NCBI GenBank assembly: GCA_013152415.1
Contig: JAADGI010000005.1
Coordinates: forward strand, 16,949-80,948
Direction of reading: 5' to 3'
DNA: 64,000 nt
DNA from: Gammaproteobacteria bacterium
GTDB taxonomy: Bacteria; Pseudomonadota; Gammaproteobacteria; HyVt-429
Shown here: piece by piece, positions 9,335 through 17,897 of the stretch
Numbering within the stretch: position 1 is the stretch's first letter
Layout of the letters: each line of letters starts with the position of its first letter
Translations under genes and position numbers: made by a program
Notes under the pieces: model-generated
The model's input: the letters and a program-made list of their open reading frames with translations, nothing else
The model's database searches: none
Told to the model about the DNA's origin: nothing

Positions 9335-11586
9335 GCGATTTTCTCCCTGGTCTGGACATCACCGGATGGCGATATTAAATCATCGTTATCACCACGATTT
9401 TGCTGAACACCCATGGGTAACCGAATGGTGAGACTGGCGCCCATACCCTTTCTGTTCTGCGCCCATACTGTACCACCGTGCTCTTCAACAATCTTTTTGA
9501 CAATGGCCAATCCCAAGCCATTGCCTTTCGCTTTCGTGGTCACATAGGGCTCGAATAACCGATCCAATAATTCTTCCCGAAACCCAGGCCCATTATCCAA
9601 CACCGTCAGCTCTACATAACTGCGATCCACCTCTTGGACAAAATGTGTGCTCAACTCAATTCGCTGATTCTTATTGTCTGCTAAAGCATCCCGGGCATTG
9701 GTTAATAAGTTATTAAGCACCTGCCGCAAACGACTTCGATCGGCCATAATCAAGGGCAGCCGATCATCCAGTCTCAAGTCTAACGCCATGGCGCTACCTT
9801 CGCCACGATACAACTCAACCACATCCTCGACCAATCGATTGAGATCCATCTGCTCGGGCTGCATTTGCTTGAGTTGTGCATAATTGGAAAAGGCATTAAC
9901 CATGGATTTCATGGACTCGACTTGCTCGGAAATCGTTCGGGTAGCGCGATCCAGGGTCTCCTGTTCACTCTTATCCAGCTTACTCATACATCTATGCCGA
10001 ATACGCTCTGCTGAAAGCTGTATAGGCGTCAAGGGATTTTTGATTTCGTGGGCCAACCTGCGCGCCACTTCACCCCAAGCCGCGTCCCGCTGAGCCTGGA
10101 TGAGTTTTGTCACGTCATCAAATACCACCACATAGCCACCACCCCGCCTCTTACTGGCCCCCATCTTTGTCCCCCGGCTGGTGATAACCTGTCGGCCACG
10201 GACACCCACTACGGTCACCTCCGTGCGCCATTCCAGCATTTCATTGTCGATGGCATTTTGAATCACATTAAAGAAAGGTTCGAGTTGTGAATAGGATGTG
10301 TTCAAATTTTTGAGCGTGCTACCAATATCCTGTTGCAGGTTCACCAAAAGAATATCGCTGGCCGCCGAATTCAGGGTGCGCAAATTACCTTTCGCATCAA
10401 AGGATAATACGCCAGATGACAGATGGGTTAATACCGTTTCAAGATAGGTGCGCTGATCTTCAGTCTCTCGCTGACTGCGCCTGGCCACAGTCTGGGCCTG
10501 TTTAATCTTACGGGTCATCTCATTAAAGGATTTGACCAATACCCCCAATTCGTCTCCACTGGACTCTGGCAGTTGCTTGTCATACTCACCCCGGGTAACC
10601 GCCCGAGTGCCTTCGGCAAGGTCCCGTAAAGGCGCGGTCAAGGCCCTTGCCGAAAAAATTGCGGCCCACACCGCGATGAGCAGAGTCATCAAAGTCACCA
10701 AAGTGAGGGTCAATACGAAGCTCAGCTTCAAGGGTCCGCGCAAATAGACTAATTTGTTAAATTCAGTAGAAGCCGTTTCAACGCTCTTACCCAGCTTGCT
10801 ATACCGCAATGGCAACGGTTCGCGCACTTGTAATACACGCACGGGTTGTTTGACATCCAAAGGATAGACCGGGATAACGATTTGCAACTCCAGGTTGTCA
10901 TCGCTGGTGGGTTCCAGGTTGGCATAGACATCCCCCTGGCGAAGCCTGGACAGCACTAAATTACTCGGGCGACTAGGGATCAAGGACTCAGTGTAGAGAT
11001 TGCTCGACGCAATAATACGGCCATCCTGACTTAGGAGCGTGATCTCGGTAAATCCCGCCTGCTCACGGAGATCATCGAGGGTCCTCACCATGGCTTGCTT
11101 GGAGTTGACCAGGTCCAGACCCGCAGCCAAATCCTGCACTCGTTTAACGCGCTCTTCCTTGACCGCCTCAAGCGAGGTACGGCCCAACAGCAAGGCATCA
11201 TCCAGGGCCTGCTCAATACGCACGTCAAACCAGCTATCAATCCCCCGGTGCAGGAACTGTACCGAGATATAATAAACCACTGCCAACGGTATCATCGCCA
11301 ACAGCACATAGATGCCAATCAATTTTAGCGTCAACCGGGACCCCAATATCCCTGCACGCATTTGCAATACCATGCGATAGACATGGGCAGCGATCAGCAC
11401 CATCAAGGCAATGATACCCAACACACTCACCCCGAGCAGGGCCGTGTAATAGACACCATAGACCTCGGAATGCAGTGCTGCGGCACTGAGCATGGCCAGC
11501 GTCACGATCAGCAGGATGCTGAGTACGACCGCCGGAACGGGCCCCATTAAGAAGCGGGTGAAGTCTCTACGCTCCATCGGGTCCAA
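9331..11586 (-). CDS. ntrY: NtrY-like membrane sensor histidine kinase
   Basis: This 751-aa protein has N-terminal membrane segments (about 17-39, 44-68 and 86-108), an extracytoplasmic region, another segment at about 290-312, then HAMP (to about 365), PAS (about 380-490), HisKA and HATPase. The phospho-acceptor is H513 in RRLAHEIKNPLTPIQ; the ATPase N and G boxes are NLLTNARDAL and DNGPGFREELLDRLFEP, with GNGLGLAIVKKI. This layout is that of NtrY. It probably phosphorylates the NtrX-like protein encoded next. The signal is unknown; NtrYX systems are tied to nitrogen, redox or envelope responses. The start may be the first Met or the fourth codon (MERRDF, 11577). Both overlap the upstream DUF4390 gene by 30-40 bases. 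Confidence 0.9.
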   Translation of the reverse strand: MDPMERRDFTRFLMGPVPAVVLSILLIVTLAMLSAAALHSEVYGVYYTALLGVSVLGIIALMVLIAAHVYRMVLQMRAGILGSRLTLKLIGIYVLLAMIPLAVVYYISVQFLHRGIDSWFDVRIEQALDDALLLGRTSLEAVKEERVKRVQDLAAGLDLVNSKQAMVRTLDDLREQAGFTEITLLSQDGRIIASSNLYTESLIPSRPSNLVLSRLRQGDVYANLEPTSDDNLELQIVIPVYPLDVKQPVRVLQVREPLPLRYSKLGKSVETASTEFNKLVYLRGPLKLSFVLTLTLVTLMTLLIAVWAAIFSARALTAPLRDLAEGTRAVTRGEYDKQLPESSGDELGVLVKSFNEMTRKIKQAQTVARRSQRETEDQRTYLETVLTHLSSGVLSFDAKGNLRTLNSAASDILLVNLQQDIGSTLKNLNTSYSQLEPFFNVIQNAIDNEMLEWRTEVTVVGVRGRQVITSRGTKMGASKRRGGGYVVVFDDVTKLIQAQRDAAWGEVARRLAHEIKNPLTPIQLSAERIRHRCMSKLDKSEQETLDRATRTISEQVESMKSMVNAFSNYAQLKQMQPEQMDLNRLVEDVVELYRGEGSAMALDLRLDDRLPLIMADRSRLRQVLNNLLTNARDALADNKNQRIELSTHFVQEVDRSYVELTVLDNGPGFREELLDRLFEPYVTTKAKGNGLGLAIVKKIVEEHGGTVWAQNRKGMGASLTIRLPMGVQQNRGDNDDLISPSGDVQTREKIA

Positions 11587-12128
11587 TCACTATTGAGATG
11601 CCAAGGGGCAGCCAGGTAGGCCAGGGGACGCAGCGGTACCGGCAGGGCTTCCACATCCATGAGCACCCGCATCTCCAACCAATAATGGTTGGAGTCCACT
11701 TTATTTTTAATCGCCACGGGCAAGGACACCCTGTCCAGAGTCCCTACGTACTTAAGTGCTCGATTTTGGGTTGCAAAACTTCGGGACTCCCCGGAATTTT
11801 GCAAGGTCACTATATATAGGCCAGACAAGGCGTGATACTTCACCTGGGTCCGCAATGTCCACTGGCCAAGTCGCTTATTCCATATCAACCAGCGGTCTCT
11901 ATACACCGCAAACTCCACCAATATGTCCAAGGGAATCCCGCTGGTCAGTGCGGCTTCCGCATCCTCGCTTAAAACCAGATCCATATCCGCCGTGACGATC
12001 ACCGCCTTACCCGCCAGCCAGGCTTGGGCATTCTTGACCTGGAACTCACCCGCTACAACACTCGTTGCCGCCAGCAAACTCATCAATACGATGGGCATAT
12101 AATATTTAAATTTTTTGTACAACGGCAT
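11547..12128 (-). CDS. DUF4390 secreted protein
   Basis: I place the start at the Met of MPLYKKFKYYMPIVLMSL (12128), which gives a 193-aa protein with a clean signal peptide ending near SVVAGEF. The longer 214-aa ORF start would put non-secretory residues in front and deepen the overlap with rsmB. The mature part (QAWLAGKAVIVTADMDLVLSEDAEAALTSGIPLDILVEF by family recognition) matches DUF4390 proteins, which are found between rsmB and ntrY in many gammaproteobacteria. Function is unknown. It still overlaps the rsmB stop by about 20 bases, so the genes are translationally linked. Confidence 0.82.
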   Translation of the reverse strand: MPLYKKFKYYMPIVLMSLLAATSVVAGEFQVKNAQAWLAGKAVIVTADMDLVLSEDAEAALTSGIPLDILVEFAVYRDRWLIWNKRLGQWTLRTQVKYHALSGLYIVTLQNSGESRSFATQNRALKYVGTLDRVSLPVAIKNKVDSNHYWLEMRVLMDVEALPVPLRPLAYLAAPWHLNSDWTRWSVETSPAS

Positions 12129-13410
12129 AATAAAAACCATCCATTCCAGCCTGTCCTGGAATACATTGTCTTCCGAACTTAAGCACCACACCCATTGTCA
12201 TCGTAGCCGTCAGTGCCCGGGCATCCGGATGCTTGTCCATAAACCACTCAAGCTGGTTTTCACCCTCATCCGGCAATATGGAACAAGTCGCATAGACGAG
12301 CTTACCGCCACTACGCAACAGGGGCCATAGGGAATCTAATAGATTTTTCTGCCGTGCAACCAAAGCCTCGACATCTTTAGGGGTACGCAACAATTTGATG
12401 TCCGGGTGGCGGCGGATGACGCCGGTGCCTGAGCAGGGGGCATCAAGCAGGATGCGATCAAAGACCTCACCATCCCACCAGGCTTGGGGCTCCAGTGCAT
12501 CGCCTTCGACAAGCTTGGCCTTTAGGCCCAGGCGTTTCAGGTTCTCCCGCACCTTTTGCAGGCGCTTGGCCGACACATCCAGGGCCACCAACTCCCGAAG
12601 GCCAGGCTCAGTCTCAAGGATATGGCAAGTCTTGCCACCCGGCGCGGCACAGGCATCCAATACCCGCTGGCCCGGCACCAGGTCCAGCAGGGGTGCTACT
12701 TGTTGGGAAGCCAGGTCCTGAACAGCGATCTGGCCCTGCTCAAAGCCAGGCAAGACCTTAACCCCCATGGGTTCATCAAGGGTAATGGCAACCGCTGAGT
12801 GAGGGCCCATCATGGCCCCGATATGCTTGGCCTTTAATGTCTCGAGATAGTCCTGGGGCTGACATCGAAGCCTATTCACTCGCAAGGTCATCGGCGGTTT
12901 TCGGTTATTGGCCTGTAAAATATCTTCCCAATAATTGGGCCAGGCCTGCTTGATCTCCTCCACCAGCCAACCGGGGTGGGCATTCAAAACCGCAGGATCT
13001 GACTTTAATCCTTGAACCAATTCTTCGCTCTGCCGTTGGTAACGACGTAACAGGGCATTGACCAAGCCCTTGGCCCAAGGCTTACCCAAGGGCGTCACTG
13101 CGGCCACGGTTTCGGCCACTGCGGCATGGGCGGGAATATGCATTTCACGAAGTTGGTAGAGCCCAACGAGAATCAAGGCATGAAGGTCGGCATCCTTGGC
13201 CTTCAAGGGTCGATCCAACAAGGCCCGGCTAAGCGCATCCAACAGGCTGTACCAACGCAGGGTGCCAAATACCATCTCCCGTAACCGCGAAAAAGGGTAG
13301 AGATCGGTCTTTATATGGCGGCCCACCGTCGCCATGGCTTTGTCCAGAGATTGACCTCTTTGGCTAACTTCAACTATGACCTGGGCCGCTGTACAACGCT
13401 CATTCACCAT
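12106..13410 (-). CDS. rsmB: 16S rRNA (cytosine-967-C5)-methyltransferase RsmB
   Basis: This 434-aa protein has an N-terminal NusB-like RNA-binding domain (about 1-135) followed by a Rossmann methyltransferase domain. The AdoMet site is DACAAPGGKTCHIL. The two family cysteines are in LDAPCSGTGVIRRHPDIK (motif IV, product release) and YATCSILPDEGENQ (motif VI, nucleophile). It methylates C967 of 16S rRNA in the cytoplasm. It follows fmt by 29 bases in the def-fmt-rsmB order seen across gammaproteobacteria. Confidence 0.95.
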   Translation of the reverse strand: MVNERCTAAQVIVEVSQRGQSLDKAMATVGRHIKTDLYPFSRLREMVFGTLRWYSLLDALSRALLDRPLKAKDADLHALILVGLYQLREMHIPAHAAVAETVAAVTPLGKPWAKGLVNALLRRYQRQSEELVQGLKSDPAVLNAHPGWLVEEIKQAWPNYWEDILQANNRKPPMTLRVNRLRCQPQDYLETLKAKHIGAMMGPHSAVAITLDEPMGVKVLPGFEQGQIAVQDLASQQVAPLLDLVPGQRVLDACAAPGGKTCHILETEPGLRELVALDVSAKRLQKVRENLKRLGLKAKLVEGDALEPQAWWDGEVFDRILLDAPCSGTGVIRRHPDIKLLRTPKDVEALVARQKNLLDSLWPLLRSGGKLVYATCSILPDEGENQLEWFMDKHPDARALTATMTMGVVLKFGRQCIPGQAGMDGFYYAVVQKI

Positions 13411-13439
13411 TCACCCCCTGCGACACCGAAAGCTAAAAC

Positions 13440-14381
13440 TCATGCCCCCAATACATCGCCTGGCTTTAGCTTATGACCATTTAAGAACGCCGGGACAGCC
13501 ATAGGGCGCCCCCCCGGCATCTGCAGACGCTCAATCAGCAAACCGCCTTCAGCTGTAGCGACACACAGGCCTCCGGCATCCACCCTCAGTACCGTTCCGG
13601 GTGCTCCATTTCGTGCCCCGCCGGCCAGGCCCGTCGCCTGGGCCTGCCAAATTCTCATCACCTGACCCGACCAACGGGTCCAGGCCACCGGCCAGGGATT
13701 CAACGCGCGCACTTGACGCGCCAATTCATCCGCTGGCCGGGACCAATCAAGTTGCGCTTCAGCCTTGGTCAATTTGGGCGCATAACAGGCTTCAGTGTCA
13801 TCCTGGACCCTGGCAACAATCCCGCCACTTTCAATCTGCCCCAGTGTGTCGATCAAGACCTGGGCACCCAGTTGGGCCAACTCATCGTGCAAGGTGGCAG
13901 CAGTATGGTCTTCACGAATATCTATCTTTTTCTGTGCCAGTATGGCTCCTGTATCCAGGCCTGGGTCCATCTGCATGATGCTGACACCCGTCGTGGTGTC
14001 GCCGGCAGCAATAGCCCGATGTATCGGGGCCGCCCCCCGCCAGCGGGGCAACAGGGACGCATGCACATTGATGCAGCCCCGTCGAGGAGTAGCCAGAATG
14101 GCTGTGGGTAAGATAAGCCCATAGGCGACCACAACCATGATGTCGGCATCCAGAGACGCCAAGCGCGGTGCCTCCGCAGCAAGTGTTAGGGGTTGAAAAC
14201 AACTTAAGTGGTGCCTCTGGGCGTAGTCCTTCACTGCACTGACACGTGGAGCGCGGCCACGACCGGCGGGTCGGTCGGGCTGGGTGTACACTGCACACAG
14301 TTCATGTTCGGATTCATGGATCGCGCTCAGGCTGACCAAGGCAAACTCCGGGGTCCCTGCAAAAACAATACGTAACGTCAT
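13440..14381 (-). CDS. fmt: Methionyl-tRNA formyltransferase
   Basis: This 313-aa protein is the family length. It has an N-terminal formyl-transferase domain with INVHASLLPRWRGAAPI (catalytic Asn/His and SLLPxxRG loop) and QMDPGLDTGAIL (catalytic Asp region), and a C-terminal OB-like tRNA-binding domain from about residue 205 (LARQVRALNPWPVAWT). It formylates Met-tRNAi using 10-formyl-THF. It lies 9 bases downstream of def, encoding the deformylase that removes the same group, as is usual. Confidence 0.96.
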   Translation of the reverse strand: MTLRIVFAGTPEFALVSLSAIHESEHELCAVYTQPDRPAGRGRAPRVSAVKDYAQRHHLSCFQPLTLAAEAPRLASLDADIMVVVAYGLILPTAILATPRRGCINVHASLLPRWRGAAPIHRAIAAGDTTTGVSIMQMDPGLDTGAILAQKKIDIREDHTAATLHDELAQLGAQVLIDTLGQIESGGIVARVQDDTEACYAPKLTKAEAQLDWSRPADELARQVRALNPWPVAWTRWSGQVMRIWQAQATGLAGGARNGAPGTVLRVDAGGLCVATAEGGLLIERLQMPGGRPMAVPAFLNGHKLKPGDVLGA

Positions 14382-14390
14382 AGGGACTCT

Positions 14391-14894
14391 TTAGGATACG
14401 TGCTGTAATTGCTTGAGCATTTTCTTGCGTATGCGCTCTCGCTTTAAGCGTGACAGATAGTCGACAAAAACCTTACCGTCCAGATGATCTATTTCATGCT
14501 GTATACATACTGACAACAAGTCCTCAGCCTCCAATACAAATGGCTCACCATCACGGTCTAGGGCTCGCACCTGTATCCGTTGGTAACGTTCTACAACATC
14601 ATAAATGCCGGGCACCGACAGGCACCCTTCTTCCGTCTTCTGTTTACCGTCCTGATCCACAAGTTCCGGATTGATCAATACCCTTAAGTCGTTACGTTCC
14701 TCAGAGGTATCAACAACGATGACCCGCTTCAGGGTATTCACCTGGGGTGCCGCCAAACCAACACCAGGCGCCCTGTACATGGTCTCGGCCATGTCATCCA
14801 CCAATTGCCGAACGAGGCTATCCACTTCATCCACGGCAGAGGCAACCAAATGCAGGCGCGGATCCGGATAGGTCAAAATATCAAGTGTGGCCAT
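14391..14894 (-). CDS. def: Peptide deformylase
   Basis: This 167-aa protein has all three metal-site motifs: GVGLAAPQV (motif 1), EEGCLSVPG (motif 2, metal-binding Cys) and QHEIDHLDG (motif 3, two His and catalytic Glu). It removes formyl groups from nascent proteins. It is the first gene of the minus-strand operon and diverges from the LysM gene, so the interval 14895-15097 should carry promoters in both directions. Confidence 0.96.
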   Translation of the reverse strand: MATLDILTYPDPRLHLVASAVDEVDSLVRQLVDDMAETMYRAPGVGLAAPQVNTLKRVIVVDTSEERNDLRVLINPELVDQDGKQKTEEGCLSVPGIYDVVERYQRIQVRALDRDGEPFVLEAEDLLSVCIQHEIDHLDGKVFVDYLSRLKRERIRKKMLKQLQHVS

Positions 14895-15097
14895 AAACCC
14901 TCTTACATGATCAACATAGCTGTCGGGCTTTGGCCCGACATTATTTAAATGGGGGTGCCACAGGCCCTCAACAACAGGGGGGGAAGCTGCTGCTGGGCGT
15001 CCCCCGGCTGTTCAAACACCCGACTGCCGACCAACGACCGCCAATAGCGGACACCCCGACTTGTAGCGCGGCTAAAGTATCGGCTAGACTGGCCCCG

Positions 15098-16122
15098 ATG
15101 CGGATCACCCACCTAATCATTCTAACATTATTGGTGAGCACACCGACTTTAGCTGCGGTGGAGCTACAATCCAACCACCCCGAGCGCTATACCGTAGTCC
15201 CGGGCGATACCCTGTGGGGCATTGCTGGCAAATTCCTCAAGGACCCGTGGCGCTGGACCGAAGTATGGAAACAAAACGATCAAATCAAGAACCCCAATTT
15301 AATTTACCCTGGGGACGTGATGGTCTTGACCTTCGGCGCCAATGGTAAGACCCAAATCCGCGCCCTGCGCAGTAAGCGTCTCACAGTCAAACCAAACTAT
15401 CACCCGCCATATTTACGGAACCGCTCCAGGAGGCCATTACCACTATCCCGCCCAAGGCGATTCAGGCCTTCCTAAGCCAGCCGCTGGTGCTGGATGACGA
15501 CACCCTGAGTGAGGCGGGCTACGTCACCGTGGGTGTAGACGATGAAATTATCCTCGGTAAATATAGCCGTTTCTACGCCCGGGGCATCAAGGGCAAACCG
15601 GGGGATTTATTCAACATCTTTCGGCCTGGCAACAAATTTAAACACCCGGAAACCGGTGAATCCCTGGGGCTGGAAGCCGTCTACCTGGGCGAGGCACGAC
15701 TATTGGTCGCCGGTGACCCCGCCAAACTTGAGATCACCCGGGCTCGAGAAGAAATCACACCTACCGATCGAATGTTGCCCACACCCGAAGAAAGCCCTCT
15801 GCCTCGCTACCACCCCAAAGCACCGGGATTTAAAGTACACGGACATATTCTATCCGTTCTAGGTGGCGTCAGTGAGACCGGCTCGACCAATATAGTGGCC
15901 ATCAGCCTGGGCAAGCGTGATGGCCTCGAACAAGGTCATGTCCTGAATATCCAACGTCACGCAGGGTCACACAAAGATCCGGTAACCAAGGAAACATATC
16001 CACTGCCCGACGAGACCTCGGGACAACTACTGGTGTTTCGGGTTTTTGAGCGCGTCAGCTACGGGTTTATATTGCAGGCCAGCCGCCCAATCAAACTCAT
16101 GGACACCGTGCGCACACCCTAA
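15098..16122 (+). pseudogene. LysM-domain cell-wall protein, split by a frameshift
   Basis: Two ORFs make one protein. The first (best start ATG at 15098, signal peptide MRITHLIILTLLVSTPTLAA) carries a LysM domain (YTVVPGDTLWGIAGKFLKDP). Its frame ends in unrelated residues and stops at 15475. The second frame, read upstream of its first Met, gives KLSPAIFTEPLQEAITTIPP and joins smoothly to VLDDDTLSEAGYV. The shift therefore lies at about 15386-15402, in AAACCAAACT, where a 5-base near-duplication or a lost base would explain it. Intact homologues sit upstream of dprA and bind peptidoglycan in the periplasm. Everything outside the shift looks intact, so a sequencing error or a recent mutation are both possible. 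Confidence 0.8.
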
Positions 16123-16163
16123 GTTCTAATAGAAGCAAGGCCCCAACCCGGTAGTGACAAGGG

Positions 16164-17291
16164 ATGTCAAAAATGAAAATTAAGGATGCTCCTTACTGGC
16201 TTGGCCTGCATCGACTACAGGGTGTAGGCAACACCAAGCTTCTAAGCCTCATTGACCACTTTAAAAGTGCTGAGGCCGTATTTGGTGGCCACCGTACAGA
16301 CCTGGCTGCGGTCCTGGGAGACCACCCGGATGTAATAGCATCTATCCAAAAAGGTCCGGATCGATCGACGCTTGAAGCTGATCTGACCTGGCTACAGCAA
16401 GATGGCAACCATTTGCTGTGCATATTGGACCCAGGCTATCCGCCCTTATTACGAGAGATTCCCGATCCACCTGGCCTGCTGTACGTCAGGGGTCAGATTA
16501 AATTATTGACAGACCCCCAGCTGTCCATTGTCGGCAGTCGAAATCCCACTGCCTGCGGCGTTGAAACCAGCCAACAATTTGCCGCCCATCTGTGTCAGGC
16601 GGGATTAACCATCACCAGCGGCCTGGCCCTGGGCATCGATGCCGCCGCCCATGAGGGTGCGCTACAGTGCGGTGGCAGCACCATTGCAATCATGGGCACG
16701 GGTCTGGATCGGGTTTATCCTGCGAGTCACCATGCCTTAGCCCATCGCATCGCCGAACAGGGCGCCTTAGTCTCGGAATTTCCTTTGGGTACCCCCCCTC
16801 AACGGGGCAACTTTCCCCGTCGCAATAGAATCATCAGCGGTATCAGCCTGGGGACCCTGGTGACCGAAGCGGCCCTGCGCAGCGGATCCTTGATTACTGC
16901 CCGTTTGGCCGCAGATCAAGGGCGTGAGGTGTTTGCCATCCCCGGATCCATCCATTCACCCCTATCACGAGGATGTCATCACCTGATCCGTCAAGGGGCA
17001 AAATTGGTGGAAACCGCCACCGATGTACTCGAAGAACTGTCCCCTCTGGCAGCCACCTGGGTCCAGCCTGACAGCGTCAAAGCGGACCCAATCGGGGCTA
17101 CAGACATTGATCCTGAACTCGCCGCGCTACTGGCTTCCATAGGCCATGAACCGGTCGACCCGGACATGCTCATAAAACGCTCCGGATTGACGGCCGCCCG
17201 GGTTTCCTCCATGCTGTCGCAAATGGAGTTGCTGGGGCTGGTGTCCATATGCCCAGGCGGCTCCTATATGCGTCAAACCCAAAAGAGGTAA
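16164..17291 (+). CDS. dprA: DNA-processing protein DprA (Smf)
   Basis: This 375-aa protein has an N-terminal SAM/HhH-like region (YWLGLHRLQGVGNTKLLSLI), the Rossmann-like core with IVGSRNPTACG, SGLALGIDAAAHEGAL, GTGLDRVYPASH and FPRRNRIISG, and a C-terminal winged-helix DML1-like domain (MLIKRSGLTAARVSSMLSQM). DprA loads RecA on incoming single-stranded DNA during natural transformation, and also occurs in non-transformable bacteria. The type IV pilus genes further along could serve DNA uptake, which is an inference only. It is followed by smg after 15 bases. Confidence 0.95.
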   Translation: MSKMKIKDAPYWLGLHRLQGVGNTKLLSLIDHFKSAEAVFGGHRTDLAAVLGDHPDVIASIQKGPDRSTLEADLTWLQQDGNHLLCILDPGYPPLLREIPDPPGLLYVRGQIKLLTDPQLSIVGSRNPTACGVETSQQFAAHLCQAGLTITSGLALGIDAAAHEGALQCGGSTIAIMGTGLDRVYPASHHALAHRIAEQGALVSEFPLGTPPQRGNFPRRNRIISGISLGTLVTEAALRSGSLITARLAADQGREVFAIPGSIHSPLSRGCHHLIRQGAKLVETATDVLEELSPLAATWVQPDSVKADPIGATDIDPELAALLASIGHEPVDPDMLIKRSGLTAARVSSMLSQMELLGLVSICPGGSYMRQTQKR

Positions 17292-17306
17292 TAAGGTTTC
17301 CCTCAC

Positions 17307-17789
17307 ATGAAAGAAAATGTACTAGAAGTGTTGATGTACTTGTTCGAGAACTACATGGATGAGGACTCCGAACTCAACACCGACCAACAGGCTCTCGTCA
17401 GCAAACTTTCCCAAGCGGGATTCCAAAGCACAGAGATTACCAAGGCCTTTGCCTGGTTAGAAGATCTGTCCACCATGTGTGATGATGAGGCTAAAGGCTT
17501 GATCAGCAACACTCCCCAGTCGGTTCGTCACTTTTCTTTGGATGAAGAGAAAAAGCTTGATGCGATCACACGTGGCTTTTTGTTGAGACTGGAGCAATAC
17601 GGCATACTGGACGGCTTTAGCCGCGAACTGGTTGTCGACCGCATCATGGCCCTGGAAACCGAAGAGATTGACCTTGAACAACTGAAATGGGTCATCATGA
17701 TGGTGCTCTACAACAGACCGGATCGCGAGGAAACTTATGCATGGCTGGAAGACCTCGTGTTTGAAGATATCCAGGACGCCGTCCACTAG
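17307..17789 (+). CDS. smg: Smg family protein (DUF494)
   Basis: This 160-aa acidic protein matches the Smg family from its opening MKENVLEVLMYLFENYMDED to the closing AWLEDLVFEDI. It is always found near dprA and topA in gammaproteobacteria, as here. Its function is not established. No membrane segments or known catalytic motifs are present. Confidence 0.93.
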   Translation: MKENVLEVLMYLFENYMDEDSELNTDQQALVSKLSQAGFQSTEITKAFAWLEDLSTMCDDEAKGLISNTPQSVRHFSLDEEKKLDAITRGFLLRLEQYGILDGFSRELVVDRIMALETEEIDLEQLKWVIMMVLYNRPDREETYAWLEDLVFEDIQDAVH

Positions 17790-17897
17790 GCATTGCCACC
17801 GGGCAGCTTTTTCAGCCACAACCCAGAACATATTTAAGCTACGTCCACGCCGACGACCCACCGATCGAACCTGAACCAGATCCCCACACATAGCAAT

